From the NCBI GenBank assembly GCA_963719465.1, contig OY970386.1:2108001-2172000 (forward strand): 64,000 nt of DNA, given 5' to 3'. The position numbers and the translations under genes were made by a program. The notes under the pieces were generated by a model. That model did not search any database and had not been told where the DNA came from. It saw only the letters and a program-made list of their open reading frames with translations. Of this stretch, positions 47,086 to 56,669 are shown in pieces (position 1 is the stretch's first letter; every line of letters starts with the position of its first letter). The DNA is from JALHUB01 sp963719465. GTDB lineage: Bacteria > Chloroflexota > Dehalococcoidia > DSTF01 > JALHUB01.

Positions 47086-47901
47086 GTGCTTGCCGGACTG
47101 CCCGCGCGCAAGAGCCTCGGCCAGCACTTCCTGGTGGACCGCCGCATCCTTCGACGCATCGTTAACGCCGCGAAGCTGACTCCCGAAGACACCGTAATCG
47201 AAGTGGGCGCCGGGCTGGGCGTTCTGACCGCGCAGCTCGCGAAGCGCGCCGGAAAGGTCGTCGCCGTCGAAATCGACGAAGCGCTGTGCGAGCGGCTGCG
47301 CCACCGGTTCGAGTCCGTTCCAAACCTCTCGCTCGTCTGCGCCAACGTCCTCTCGCTGACGCCGTCGGAACTGCTGACCCCCGCCGGCGCCCGTTCTCCC
47401 TACGTCGTCGCCGGCAACCTGCCCTACAACGTCGCCGGCGCAGTCCTGCGGCACTTCCTGGAAGCGACGCCCCGGCCGCAGCGGATGATCGTGATGCTTC
47501 AGAGGGAGGTGGCCGAAGCGATCGTCGCCGGGCCCGGGCGGATGAGTCTGCCGGCGCTGGCGACGCAGCTCTACGCCGTCCCGCGGCTTCTCTTCACCGT
47601 GCCGCCGTCCGCCTTCCGTCCGCCGCCGAAAGTGGAGTCGGCGCTGCTGCGACTGGACGTCCGCGACGAGCCCGCCGTCCCGGTTGACGACGTTGGCGCC
47701 CTGTTCAACGTCATACGCGCAGGCTTCAGCACGCCGCGAAAGCAACTGCGGAACGCCCTCAGCCATGCGCTCGCGCTCGAACCCGGACGCGTCGAAGAGG
47801 CGATGCGTCGCGCCGGCGTCGACCCGACGCTCAGGGCGCAGGCGCTCGGCCTCGAGCAGTGGGCGGCGCTCTACGAATCGCTTCGACGGGAGACGGCATG
47901 A
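47086..47901 (+). CDS. rsmA: 16S rRNA (adenine1518/1519-N6)-dimethyltransferase
   Basis: 271 aa (KsgA) from GTG 47086. SAM motif VIEVGAGLGVLT, catalytic NLPYN (in AGNLPYNVAG), KSLGQHFLVD at the N terminus. Dimethylates two adenines in helix 45 of 16S rRNA late in 30S assembly. Overlaps ispE by 4 bp. Confidence 0.96.
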   Translation: MLAGLPARKSLGQHFLVDRRILRRIVNAAKLTPEDTVIEVGAGLGVLTAQLAKRAGKVVAVEIDEALCERLRHRFESVPNLSLVCANVLSLTPSELLTPAGARSPYVVAGNLPYNVAGAVLRHFLEATPRPQRMIVMLQREVAEAIVAGPGRMSLPALATQLYAVPRLLFTVPPSAFRPPPKVESALLRLDVRDEPAVPVDDVGALFNVIRAGFSTPRKQLRNALSHALALEPGRVEEAMRRAGVDPTLRAQALGLEQWAALYESLRRETA

Positions 47902-48776
47902 AGCTGCGCCTCATCGCCGCCGCCAAGATCAACTGGACGCTCGAGGCGCTCGGACGCTGTGACGACGGCTACCATGAGATTCGTACGCTCTTCCAGACGA
48001 TTGCCCTCCACGACACGCTTACGCTTTCGCCCGCCGACGACCTGGAGCTGCGACTCGTCGCCGGCTCGACGCCGGCCTGGCGGCCTGAGGACGACCTCGC
48101 GCACAAGGCGGCGCTGGCCCTGCGCGAAGAGGCCGGCGATCCCTCGCTCGGGGCGCTCATTGAGCTTGAGAAGGTGGTGCCCGCGGCCGCCGGCCTGGGC
48201 GGAGGCAGCAGCGACGCCGCCGCCGTGCTGCGCGGCCTGAACCGACTCTGGCGCCTCGACTTCGATGCGACGCGACTTGCCCGCATCGCCGCCTCGCTGG
48301 GCAGCGACGTCCCCTTCTTCTTGACCGGCGGTACCGCCATGGCCGGCGGCCGCGGCGACGAAGTCGCCCATCTGCCGGACGTTCTGCCAACGCCCCTGCT
48401 CGTCGCCGTCCCGCGCGACCGCCTGCCGCAGAAGACGGCCGTCATGTATGGCCGGCTTCGTCCACAGCACTACACCGCAGGCGAGCACACTGAGCGCCTC
48501 GTCGAGAAGCTGAAAGCGGGCGAAGCGGTCGCCGACGATGACATCTTCAACGTCTTCGAGGCCGTCTTCTTCGACTCCATGCCGCTTGCGGCGACCTTGG
48601 CCGAAGAATGCGCCGAAAGAGGCGCCTGCCCGCACCTCGGCGGCAGCGGCCCGTCGCTCTTCTTCCTCCAGCCTCCTGGCGACGAGGTCAGGGAGCGTCT
48701 GCGTCGCGCCGGCGTCGAGCTCTTCCAGACGGCAACGCTGAGCGCCGCGGAATCAACGGCCTGGGAGGAGCTGTAG
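47898..48776 (+). CDS. ispE: 4-diphosphocytidyl-2-C-methyl-D-erythritol kinase
   Basis: 292 aa from ATG 47898 overlapping the rsmA stop. GHMP kinase of the MEP isoprenoid pathway; N-terminal AAAKINWTLEALGRCDDGYHEI, ATP loop PAAAGLGGGSSDAAA, and C-terminal LGGSGPSLFF. Supplies precursors for the undecaprenyl carrier handled by UppP. Confidence 0.96.
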   Translation: MKLRLIAAAKINWTLEALGRCDDGYHEIRTLFQTIALHDTLTLSPADDLELRLVAGSTPAWRPEDDLAHKAALALREEAGDPSLGALIELEKVVPAAAGLGGGSSDAAAVLRGLNRLWRLDFDATRLARIAASLGSDVPFFLTGGTAMAGGRGDEVAHLPDVLPTPLLVAVPRDRLPQKTAVMYGRLRPQHYTAGEHTERLVEKLKAGEAVADDDIFNVFEAVFFDSMPLAATLAEECAERGACPHLGGSGPSLFFLQPPGDEVRERLRRAGVELFQTATLSAAESTAWEEL

Positions 48777-48782
48777 CCGCCC

Positions 48783-49217
48783 ATGGCTGAGGTGTTTGCT
48801 GGCTTCGTCTGCGGCTTCGCGCTATCGATTATCGCGACGCCGCCGTTCGCCCTCTGGCTGCTGCACGCCCGCGACAGGGTATCCTTCATCCGCAACGCCG
48901 TTCCGCCGGGCATGTCTATCACCCTCCTCTCCGTCCCGATATCGTCGTTCTTCTCTCTCCTCTGGACCGGCTTGGGCCTCATCTACGGCATGGTGCTCTT
49001 CGCCGCCGAGAACTCGCATCCCAGTCACGGTCTGGGTAGCCCCAACCTGCTGTATACGTTGTTCATCCTGCTCACCACCATCATCATCTTCCTGCCGTTC
49101 TACGCCATAATCCCCTCGGCGCGCCGCCTCGCTCTTTTCCTTGCCTTCACCTATGTCGGGCTATTCGGCTGGGCGACGCCCTGGCTCGCCCACTTGGCCG
49201 CAAGTCGCGTAAGCTGA
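48783..49217 (+). CDS. Polytopic membrane protein of unknown function
   Basis: 144 aa, about four hydrophobic helices (5-27, 45-75, 88-112, 115-138). No domain recognised. Starts 6 bp after ispE, so it belongs to the rpfB-like/rsmA/ispE transcript unit. Confidence 0.75.
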   Translation: MAEVFAGFVCGFALSIIATPPFALWLLHARDRVSFIRNAVPPGMSITLLSVPISSFFSLLWTGLGLIYGMVLFAAENSHPSHGLGSPNLLYTLFILLTTIIIFLPFYAIIPSARRLALFLAFTYVGLFGWATPWLAHLAASRVS

Positions 49218-49268
49218 AAATGCGACGGTTCGGGACCTCAATCCGACCCTTTCGGAATCGTGAGGCGT

Positions 49269-49961
49269 ATGAGCAGCATCATTGACATGCACATCCACAC
49301 CACGCGCGGCGCCAGCGACAGCAGCCTGCGCCCCGTGGAGCTTGCCCGCGCCGCCAAGCGCCTCGGCCTCTCCGCCGTCGTCGTCACGGAGCACGACCGG
49401 CTCTGGGACCCGCTGGAGGTCGCGCGCTTCAGGGAGGAGCGCTCTCTCCTGCTAATAAACGGCATGGAGGTGACCACCGACCTCGGCCACGTGCTGGTTC
49501 TCGGCCTGCACGCCTACCTGCCGGCCATGCGCTACGCCCGGGAGCTGCGACCCATCGTCAGCGACGCGGGCGGCTACATGATCGCCGCCCACCCGTTTCG
49601 CCACCAGTTCAACCGCGTCGAATGGGAGCGGCAGGGCTTGGAGCCACGCGACCTTTCGCCGGAAGAGGCGTCGAAACTGCCGCTGCTCAGCCTCGTCGAC
49701 GCCATCGAGGTGCTGAACGGCGGCAACAGCCTGGAGGAAAACGTCCTCGCCCTCGAGGCGGCGGAGATCCTGGGAAAGCCGGGCGTGGCCGGCTCCGACG
49801 CCCATTCGCACCAGGGCATCGGCATTCACACGACCGTCTTCGAGCGAACGCTGGAATCGGAGGCCGACCTCCTGCGGGAACTGCACGCCGGCCGCTTCTA
49901 TCCTGCCGACGGCCTCCTCGTGGGCGACCTGCAGCCCTTCACGCTGCCCCTGGATCTGTAG
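49269..49961 (+). CDS. PHP-domain phosphoesterase
   Basis: 230 aa from ATG 49269 (GTG 49260 also possible). PHP metal motifs in order: DMHIHTTRGASDS, EHDRLWD, IAAHPF, and GSDAHSHQGIG, giving the set of His/Asp ligands for a trinuclear centre. Likely a metal-dependent phosphatase or nuclease of the YciV/TrpH type. Substrate unknown. Confidence 0.9.
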   Translation: MSSIIDMHIHTTRGASDSSLRPVELARAAKRLGLSAVVVTEHDRLWDPLEVARFREERSLLLINGMEVTTDLGHVLVLGLHAYLPAMRYARELRPIVSDAGGYMIAAHPFRHQFNRVEWERQGLEPRDLSPEEASKLPLLSLVDAIEVLNGGNSLEENVLALEAAEILGKPGVAGSDAHSHQGIGIHTTVFERTLESEADLLRELHAGRFYPADGLLVGDLQPFTLPLDL

Positions 49962-50022
49962 CCACTACCGCTCCGACCTTTGCGGCGGCTAGAATGAGAT
50001 GAGTCTTTCCCCAAGGAAGAAT

Positions 50023-52827
50023 ATGCCCACCTACGTCGCCCTGGACCTGGAGACGACCGGCCTGAGCGCCGACAACTGCGAGATCATCGAGGTCGGCGCC
50101 GTCAAGTTCACGCCGGAGCACGAGATCGCGACTTTCCATACCGCCGTCAAGCCGAGCGCGCCGTTGTCTTACTTCATCCAGCGCCTCACCGGCATCCATC
50201 CCGACGATCTCCGCGACGCCCCGCTCTTCGCCGAGGTCGCCTCAGACCTGGAGGACTTCCTCGGCGACCACCCGATCGTCGGCCAGAACGTCGCTTTCGA
50301 CCTCGGCTTTCTCGCCGCGCAGGACATCCGCCGCGGCCTCTCCTTCGACACGCATGAGCTGGCGACGCTCCTGCTGCCCGGCCTTCCCGAGTACAATCTG
50401 CGCTCTCTAGCGCGTCACTTCGGAATCGAGTTCAACGTCCGACATCGCGCCCTCGCCGACGCTCAGGCCGCCCGCGCCGTCTTCCTCCGCCTCCGCGAAC
50501 GCCTGTCCGAGCTGCCGGTCGCCACGCTGGCCGAGCTGCAGAACATCGCCGTCGCCGTCGACTGGCCGCTGCGCCACCTCTTCGCCGAACTCTTGGACGA
50601 AGCGCCCCTGCTCGCGGAGCCTGGTCTGCCCGCCGAAGCGGCGCCGCTGCCCGTTGACCTGGGAACGCCGCTCGTCGCCCGCTCTCCCCTCCAGCCCGTC
50701 GCCGCCGACGAGGTGGAGTCGATCCTGCGCGCCCCCGAGGCGTCGCCCGACCTCTTCCCCGAGTTCGAGCTTCGCGCGGAGCAGCTAGCGATGGTCCGTG
50801 AGGTGACCGAGGCGCTCAACACCTCTCAGCCGCTCATCGTCGAAGCGGGGACGGGCACCGGCAAGTCGCTCGCCTACCTGGCGCCGGCCGCCCGCTACGC
50901 GCTGGAGAACGACGCTCGCGTCATCGTCTCCACCGACACGATTAACCTGCAGGAGCAGCTCATGGGCAAGGACATCCCCCTGCTGCGGCAGCTCCTCCAG
51001 GCCTCACCGGAGACGAAGACGTCCGCCCCGCGCCTGCGATTCGCCCAGCTCAAGGGCCGTCGCAACTACCTCTGCATGCTCCGCTTCGCCGCCCTCCGAC
51101 GCTCTTCCTCGCTCAGCCAGTCGGAGGCGAAGCTGTTGGCCCGCATCCTCGTCTGGCTGCGCACGACCGAGACCGGCGACCGCGCGGAGCTAAGCGTGAC
51201 GGCGCAGGAAGAACCCGTCTGGCAGGAGCTCAGCGCCGACAGCGAGTCCTGCGTCTCCTTCGCCTGCCACTACGCGCGTCACGGCGCCTGCTTCCTCCAG
51301 CGGGCAAGGCGGCGCGCCGAAAGCTCGCACATCGTCGTTGTCGACCATGCGCTCCTCCTGTCCGACATCGTGACCGGCGGCCACGTCCTGCCGGAGTACC
51401 GCCATCTCATCATCGACGAGGCGCACAATCTGGAGGACGAGGCGACGCAGCAGTTCGGCTTCCAGGCCAGCGACGGCAACGTCCGCAACCTGCTCGACCG
51501 CGTCTACCATCGAGGCGCCCGCGGCCGGGCCAGCGGCCTCATCGAGAGCCTGCGCGCTCAGCAGCGGGCCGGCCGGCCGGACGCTGCGACGGACCTGGAG
51601 GAGTTCGCCGGGGAGCTTGTCGCCGCTCCCGAGGCCGCTCGCCGCGCCCTGCCCGTTCTCTTCGACCTGCTCTCGTCCTTCCTCTTCGACCGCGCTGCTG
51701 AGCAGGGCGACTTCGACCCGCGTCTGCTGCTCAATCGTGCCATGCGCGTGCAGCCGGACTGGTCGAACGTCGAAGTGGCGTGGGAGAACCTCGACGTTTC
51801 GCTCGGCAGGCTGTCAGGCCTTCTGATCCGTCTGAATGAGAGTGTCGCCGCCGATGGCTCCGCCGACACGGAAGAGCTCCTGACTGAGATCGCCGGAATC
51901 GGCCAGGAGGCGCAGCGGCTCCGCTTCGGCATCGCCTCCGTCCTCGGCCGCGACGACCCGGAGACGATAGCCTGGCTCGCCTACGTCCGTCAGAGCGGCA
52001 GTGTCAACCTTTGCGCGGCGCCTCTGCAGGTGGCCGACGCGTTGCGGTCCCGCCTCTTCGCGGAGAGGGAGTCGGCGGTGCTGACGGGCGCCACCCTCAG
52101 CGTCGCCGGCCGCTTCGACTACATCTGCGGCGCTCTTGGCCTGGATGAGCCGCGCCAGCTCCTGCTCGGCTCGCCTTTCGACTATGCCCGCTCCACTCTG
52201 ATGCTCATCCCCAGCGACATGCCGGAGCCTAACCACAACGACTACCAGGAGGAGTTCGACCGCGCCCTGATCGACCTCTGTCTCGCCGCTGAAGGGCGCA
52301 CGCTCGTCCTCTTCACGTCCTACGGCTCGCTGAACGCCACCCAGGCTGCCATCCGCGGCCCGTTGGAGCGCGAAGGCATCCTCGTGCTCGGTCAGGGGAT
52401 CGACGGCACGCCGAAGTCGCTGCTCAACTCCCTGCGCGAGAACCATCGCACCGTCATCCTGGGCACGAGCAGCTTCTGGGAGGGCGTCGACGTTGCCGGC
52501 GAGGCGTTGTCCCTGCTCGTCATCGCCCGTCTGCCGTTCGCCGTTCCGACGGACCCGATAGTCGTCGCCCGCTCGGAGCTCTACGAAGACCCGTTCAACG
52601 AATACACGCTGCCGCAGGCGGTCATCCGCTTCAAGCAGGGCTTCGGCCGGCTGATCCGTCGGAAGACCGACAGAGGCGTGGTGGTGGTCATGGACCGGCG
52701 GCTTCGCAGCAAGGCGTACGGCTCGTCGTTCCTGCGTTCCGTGCCGCCCTGCACGGTGGAGGACCTGCCACTGCGGGAGCTCGGCCCGGCGACCGCCGCC
52801 TGGCTCGCCGGCAAGCGGCGAACCTAG
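50023..52827 (+). CDS. DinG-family protein: DEDD exonuclease fused to SF2 helicase
   Basis: 934 aa from ATG 50023 with AAGGAAGA upstream (ATG 49999 adds 8 residues without a good site). Residues about 1-165 are a DnaQ-like 3'-5' exonuclease (VALDLETTGL, VGQNVAFDLGF, HRALADAQAA). From about 245 an XPD/DinG helicase: Walker A EAGTGTGKS, DEAH box IIDEAHN, and C-terminal motif VI QGFGRLIRR. Cysteines in NYLCMLRF and ESCVSFACHYARHGACF sit where [4Fe-4S] ligands lie in XPD/DinG; cluster binding is inference. Confidence 0.93.
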   Translation: MPTYVALDLETTGLSADNCEIIEVGAVKFTPEHEIATFHTAVKPSAPLSYFIQRLTGIHPDDLRDAPLFAEVASDLEDFLGDHPIVGQNVAFDLGFLAAQDIRRGLSFDTHELATLLLPGLPEYNLRSLARHFGIEFNVRHRALADAQAARAVFLRLRERLSELPVATLAELQNIAVAVDWPLRHLFAELLDEAPLLAEPGLPAEAAPLPVDLGTPLVARSPLQPVAADEVESILRAPEASPDLFPEFELRAEQLAMVREVTEALNTSQPLIVEAGTGTGKSLAYLAPAARYALENDARVIVSTDTINLQEQLMGKDIPLLRQLLQASPETKTSAPRLRFAQLKGRRNYLCMLRFAALRRSSSLSQSEAKLLARILVWLRTTETGDRAELSVTAQEEPVWQELSADSESCVSFACHYARHGACFLQRARRRAESSHIVVVDHALLLSDIVTGGHVLPEYRHLIIDEAHNLEDEATQQFGFQASDGNVRNLLDRVYHRGARGRASGLIESLRAQQRAGRPDAATDLEEFAGELVAAPEAARRALPVLFDLLSSFLFDRAAEQGDFDPRLLLNRAMRVQPDWSNVEVAWENLDVSLGRLSGLLIRLNESVAADGSADTEELLTEIAGIGQEAQRLRFGIASVLGRDDPETIAWLAYVRQSGSVNLCAAPLQVADALRSRLFAERESAVLTGATLSVAGRFDYICGALGLDEPRQLLLGSPFDYARSTLMLIPSDMPEPNHNDYQEEFDRALIDLCLAAEGRTLVLFTSYGSLNATQAAIRGPLEREGILVLGQGIDGTPKSLLNSLRENHRTVILGTSSFWEGVDVAGEALSLLVIARLPFAVPTDPIVVARSELYEDPFNEYTLPQAVIRFKQGFGRLIRRKTDRGVVVVMDRRLRSKAYGSSFLRSVPPCTVEDLPLRELGPATAAWLAGKRRT

Positions 52828-52835
52828 CCGAGCGT

Positions 52836-54203
52836 TCAGCAGCCATCGTAACTGAGACCACGTAGCCGAGGCTTTCCAGCCTCGGCGGCCCGGTTATGGA
52901 AGCCGAATGTAGCGGAAGGCTTTAGCCTTCCGCGTCCCCTTCCTGCAGCCGGCCCAGGTACTCGAATCTCGTCCTCTCGACTTGTCGTCAAGCCGTCGAG
53001 ACGCGCTGCCCGCAGCCTTCGAAGCGTCGTGCCCAGCTCGCGGCCCGACGGAACGCCGAGGCGACGCAACGCGCTCGGCCCGAGAAACGGCTTTACATAA
53101 CGCCACTGACGCAGGAACAGCCGCGCTCTCTCCGCGACGGCCGGATCTTCGCTGCGCAGCGCCAGCGCCCACACCGCGGCGACGCTGAACGGCTCCAGCG
53201 CCTCGGTCACGCGGCTCGGAGTCGCGTCTGGGGCGTCCAGGCCGGGGAGTGCTCGCAGCCGAGCCAGGTCGGCGACGGAGCGCTCGTGTCGTCGCGGCAA
53301 CGCCAGCCGCTGCGTCACGGGCTCGATGTCCTCTTGCCGGCAGCGCCAGCAGAGGAGGCAAAGACAGACCTCGTCCCAGGGCGCCGGCCGCTCTTCCTCC
53401 GCCCGCTGGAAAGCCGCCTGCGTCGCCTCGTCGAGCTGGAAGTAGGGATAAATCGCCGCCGGCATCCCCAGCTCTTGCGCGCGGGCTACTATCCGTGACA
53501 GGCGGTCTTCATAGAACATAGCGGACAGCTCCGCCCAGATGCGCGCGCCGCTGATCGTATCCAGGTACCCCAGGTCGCGACGCAGCAGCCGCTCGGTCTC
53601 CTCCTCCAGCCGGAAGTCCAGCCGCGCCTCGTAGCGAACCGCCCGCAGCATGCGCGTAGCGTCGTCGCGGAAGCTGCCGTCGTGCAGGACGCGAATCAGC
53701 CGCCTTCCGAGGTCATCGCGTCCTTCGAACGGGTCGAGCAGCTCGCCCGCGGCCGGCGGCGTCAGTCGCAGCGCCATCGCGTTCACGCTGAAGTCGCGAC
53801 GCCGCAGGTCCTCGTCGATGCCCGCCGGTCGCACCGTCGGCAGCGCCCCCGGCCGCTCGTACGACTCCGCCCGCGTCTGCGCCAGGTCGACCCGCGAGGC
53901 CGCGAGCTCCACCGACGCCGTGCCGAACTTCTCGTGAACTGTCAGCCGCCCGCTCTGCTGCTCAGCGACCTCCTGCGCCAGCGCGATCGCCTCGCCCTCC
54001 ACGGCGATGTCGAGGTCGACGTGCGGCCGCCTCAGTAGCAGGTCGCGCACGCTGCCGCCGACGAGGTACATCTGCGCGCCCCGTTGCCGGGCAAGCGCGA
54101 TGACCGTAGTCATGACGTCGCGGTCTGCTTGCGTCAACCGCGCCTCGAGAGCCGAGAGCAAGTCTTCTGCCAAAGTCCGGCGGCCTCTCGCACCAGTCTC
54201 CAA
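52836..54203 (-). CDS. CCA-adding enzyme / poly(A) polymerase family, 3' end read through palindromes
   Basis: 455 aa. Nucleotidyltransferase core YLVGGSVRDLLLRRP (47-60), DLD (63-65), RRRDFSVNAMAL and neck region REDEIR. The last roughly 35 residues do not resemble the family and are coded by two REP-like palindromes. Shifting by one base near 52973 restores FEYLGRLQEG and a stop inside the palindrome at 52912-52933, so a single-base indel has probably replaced the original C terminus. Catalytic domains are unaffected. Adds or repairs tRNA CCA ends, though the tRNAs here encode CCA. Confidence 0.88.
   Translation of the reverse strand: METGARGRRTLAEDLLSALEARLTQADRDVMTTVIALARQRGAQMYLVGGSVRDLLLRRPHVDLDIAVEGEAIALAQEVAEQQSGRLTVHEKFGTASVELAASRVDLAQTRAESYERPGALPTVRPAGIDEDLRRRDFSVNAMALRLTPPAAGELLDPFEGRDDLGRRLIRVLHDGSFRDDATRMLRAVRYEARLDFRLEEETERLLRRDLGYLDTISGARIWAELSAMFYEDRLSRIVARAQELGMPAAIYPYFQLDEATQAAFQRAEEERPAPWDEVCLCLLCWRCRQEDIEPVTQRLALPRRHERSVADLARLRALPGLDAPDATPSRVTEALEPFSVAAVWALALRSEDPAVAERARLFLRQWRYVKPFLGPSALRRLGVPSGRELGTTLRRLRAARLDGLTTSREDEIRVPGPAAGRGRGRLKPSATFGFHNRAAEAGKPRLRGLSYDGC
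52865..52886. repeat. Short palindromic repeat, copy identical to 34463-34484
   Basis: 22-bp hairpin GCCGAGGCT / AGCCTCGGC. Confidence 0.75.
52912..52933. repeat. Short palindromic repeat, TTTAG centre
   Basis: 22-bp hairpin GCGGAAGGCT / AGCCTTCCGC. Contains the stop codon of the CCA-enzyme gene if the frame is corrected. Confidence 0.7.
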
Positions 54204-54228
54204 AGTCGCCCGATTATAGCACGCGAAC

Positions 54229-54257
54229 TTGACATCCTCTTCAGTGCGGCATATTAT
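54229..54257 (+). promoter_or_regulatory. Promoter of rnc-smc-ftsY
   Basis: TTGACA (54229-54234), 17-bp spacer, TATTAT (54252-54257), near consensus. Gives a leader of about 130 nt. Confidence 0.8.
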
Positions 54258-54347
54258 GCCCTAAAGCCAAGCCGCATATGAAACGCCGAAACGCTGTGCG
54301 CGAAGCAGGCGCGAGGGCCGTCGATCACCAAGCGGTAGGCAACAAAA

Positions 54348-54368
54348 AGACCGCCGCCAGGGCGGTCT
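54348..54368. terminator. Hairpin in the rnc leader, terminator-like on the minus strand
   Basis: AGACCGCC / GGCGGTCT with a 5-nt loop. Read on the minus strand it is followed by TTTTTG, an intrinsic terminator; on the plus strand the tail is GTCGTTGTT. Confidence 0.6.
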
Positions 54369-54396
54369 GTCGTTGTTAGGGGGCGGACTCAGGGAC

Positions 54397-55125
54397 ATGA
54401 CGACGGACTTGAAGCCGTTGGAGAAGAAGCTGGGGCTGAAGTTCCGCACTCCAGCCCTCCTCCAGCAGGCGCTTATGCACCGCTCCTACCTGAACGAGAT
54501 GGCCGGGCCCGGCCTGGAGTCTAACGAACGCCTGGAGTTCCTCGGCGATGCCGTTCTCGGCCTCGTCGTCGCCAGCAAGCTCTTCGAAGACTATCCCGAC
54601 CGCTCGGAAGGCCACCTTACGGAGATGCGGGTAGCGCTCGTCCGTCGGGACACCCTCGCGCGCGTCGCCAAGAGCCTGGCGCTCGGAGATTACCTCTTCC
54701 TCGGCCGCGGCGAACGCGCCGCCGGCGGCGGCAACCGACCGTCGAACCTGTCGTCGACCTATGAAGCGGTCGTCGGCGCCGTGTTCATCGACGGTGGCTT
54801 GCAGAAGGCGCGGCGCTTCGTCCTGAGATCGCTTGCCGCCGAGTACCGGGAGCTGCCGAAGGGCCGCATCCTGGCGAATCCGAAATCGCAGCTACAGGAG
54901 CTGCTTCAAGCCCGCTTCCAGAAAGCACCCGTCTACAGGCTGGTGCGCGACGAAGGCCCCGACCATTCGAAGGTCTTCACCGTGCAGGTCTGGGGCGACA
55001 AGAAGCCGCTCGGCGTTGGACAGGGGAAGAGCAAGCAGCAGGCGGAGAAAGAGGCCGCTCGCGACGCCCTGGAGAAGATGGCGCACGAAGGCGGCGGCGA
55101 ACCCATGACCGGCACCGATAGCTGA
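54397..55125 (+). CDS. rnc: Ribonuclease III
   Basis: 242 aa from ATG 54397; an in-frame TTG at 54373 is an alternative. RNase III signature NERLEFLGDAVLG (43-55) with catalytic Glu/Asp, EAVVGAVFIDGG (second metal site), and a C-terminal dsRBD (about 160-232: NPKSQLQELLQARFQ, GQGKSKQQAEKEAA). Processes rRNA and structured mRNA. First gene of rnc-smc-ftsY. Confidence 0.96.
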   Translation: MTTDLKPLEKKLGLKFRTPALLQQALMHRSYLNEMAGPGLESNERLEFLGDAVLGLVVASKLFEDYPDRSEGHLTEMRVALVRRDTLARVAKSLALGDYLFLGRGERAAGGGNRPSNLSSTYEAVVGAVFIDGGLQKARRFVLRSLAAEYRELPKGRILANPKSQLQELLQARFQKAPVYRLVRDEGPDHSKVFTVQVWGDKKPLGVGQGKSKQQAEKEAARDALEKMAHEGGGEPMTGTDS

Positions 55126-55145
55126 GACTCCCCTGGGATTTGCGA

Positions 55146-56669
55146 ATGTACCTAAAGCGGTTGGAGCTGCGCGGGTTCAAGAGCTTCGCTGCTCAGACTG
55201 TCTTCCAGTTCGGGACCGGCATCACCGGCGTCGTCGGGCCTAACGGCGTCGGCAAGAGCAACGTCGCCGACGCCATTCGCTGGGTCCTCGGCGAACAGAG
55301 CGCCCGCACGCTCCGCGCCCGTCGCCTCGAAGACGTCATCTTCTCCGGTAGCAGCCAGAAGTCGCCCGTCGGCATGTGCGAGGTCAACCTCGTCCTCGAC
55401 AACAGCGACGGCTGGCTGCCAATCGACTTCCAGGAGGTCGTCGTCGGCCGCCGCGCCTACCGCGACGGACAGGGCGAGTACCTGATCAACCGCAACCGCG
55501 TCCGCCTGCGCGACGTCAACGACCTCCTCCTCCACTCCGAGCTCGGCCAGGGCACCTACGCCTTCATAGGCCAGGGGCTGGTCGAAGAGGTGCTGAGCCT
55601 GCGCCCCGACGAGCGCCGCGGCCTCATCGAAGAGGCGGCCGACGTGCGCCGCTACCGCGTCAAGCTCGACGAAGCGCGCGCCCGCCTCGTGGCCACCCGC
55701 GACAACCTCGAGCGCGTCAACCTGCTTCTCTCCGAGATATCGCCGACACTCGCCCGGCTGGAGCGGCAGGCCGAGCGCGCCGACATGCACGCCCGCCTCA
55801 GCCGCGAGCTGGCGCAGGCCCTCCAGGCCTGGTACGGCCACCACTGGCGCGAGGCCCAGGACGCTCTCACCGCCGCCCTGGCCGGCTGCGACCAGCGCCA
55901 GGAGGAGTTCCGCCAGGCCGAGGCCCAGATCAACGCCTGCTCCGAGAGCGGCGAAGCGCTGCGTCGCGCCATTGAGGAGCGACGCAGCGATATCGCCCAG
56001 CGCTCCGTCGCCGAGCGCGAGCTGTCCGACCACTTGCGCCGCCTCGAGCACCAGTGCGCCCTCGACGAAGAGCGCCAGCGCATGCTTGGCGAGCGTCTCC
56101 AGGAGATACGATCGGACGTTCGAAGCGCTGGCCGCCGACCGAGAGCGACGCCAGGGAGAAGAGACCAGCGCCGGCGAGCGCAGGCTCCGGCTCGACCGCG
56201 AGGTCGAGGAGCGACTGGCCGAGATGATGGCCTGCCGCCAGAAACTCGAATCCGCCGAGAAGGAGCGCGCCGGCCTCCGCAGCCGCGCTGTCGAGGCCGA
56301 AGAGCAGGCGATCCGCGCCCGCAACGTCGTCGCCGAGATCGAAGCGCGACTGGAACGCATCCACAAAACGGAGGAGAGCCTTCGCCAGGAGATCGAAGAG
56401 CTGCGGAATCGCCGCAAGGACAACCTGCGCCGCCTCGCGGGCCTGGCACAGGACTACAGGGCGCGCCACGAAGACCGCGCCCGCATCGAAAACGAGCTGA
56501 CTCAGGTCGCCGACGCCCAGGTCGCCGCCAACGACGCCATCGCCCAGACGCGGCGCAACATCGCCCGCGCCGAAGAGCGCATTCCCGAACTCCAGGCCGA
56601 CCTTCAGCGCGCCAAAGCCCGCGTCGACATCCTCGGCCGCGTCCACGCCGAGCACGAAGGCTTCGATAA
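55146..56669 (+). pseudogene. smc: Chromosome-partition ATPase SMC, N-terminal part before a frameshift
   Basis: Authentic coding runs from ATG 55146 (MYLKRLELRGFKSF) to about 56117, 324 codons; from there the frame continues to 56669 as Arg/Pro-rich nonsense. Walker A GPNGVGKSN (31-39), Q-loop and the first coiled-coil strand are present. Reading resumes one base later (56119) in the downstream part. One extra G at about 56118 explains it. Either a sequencing/assembly error or a true disruption of an important gene; the former seems likelier because both halves are otherwise well preserved. Confidence 0.9.
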
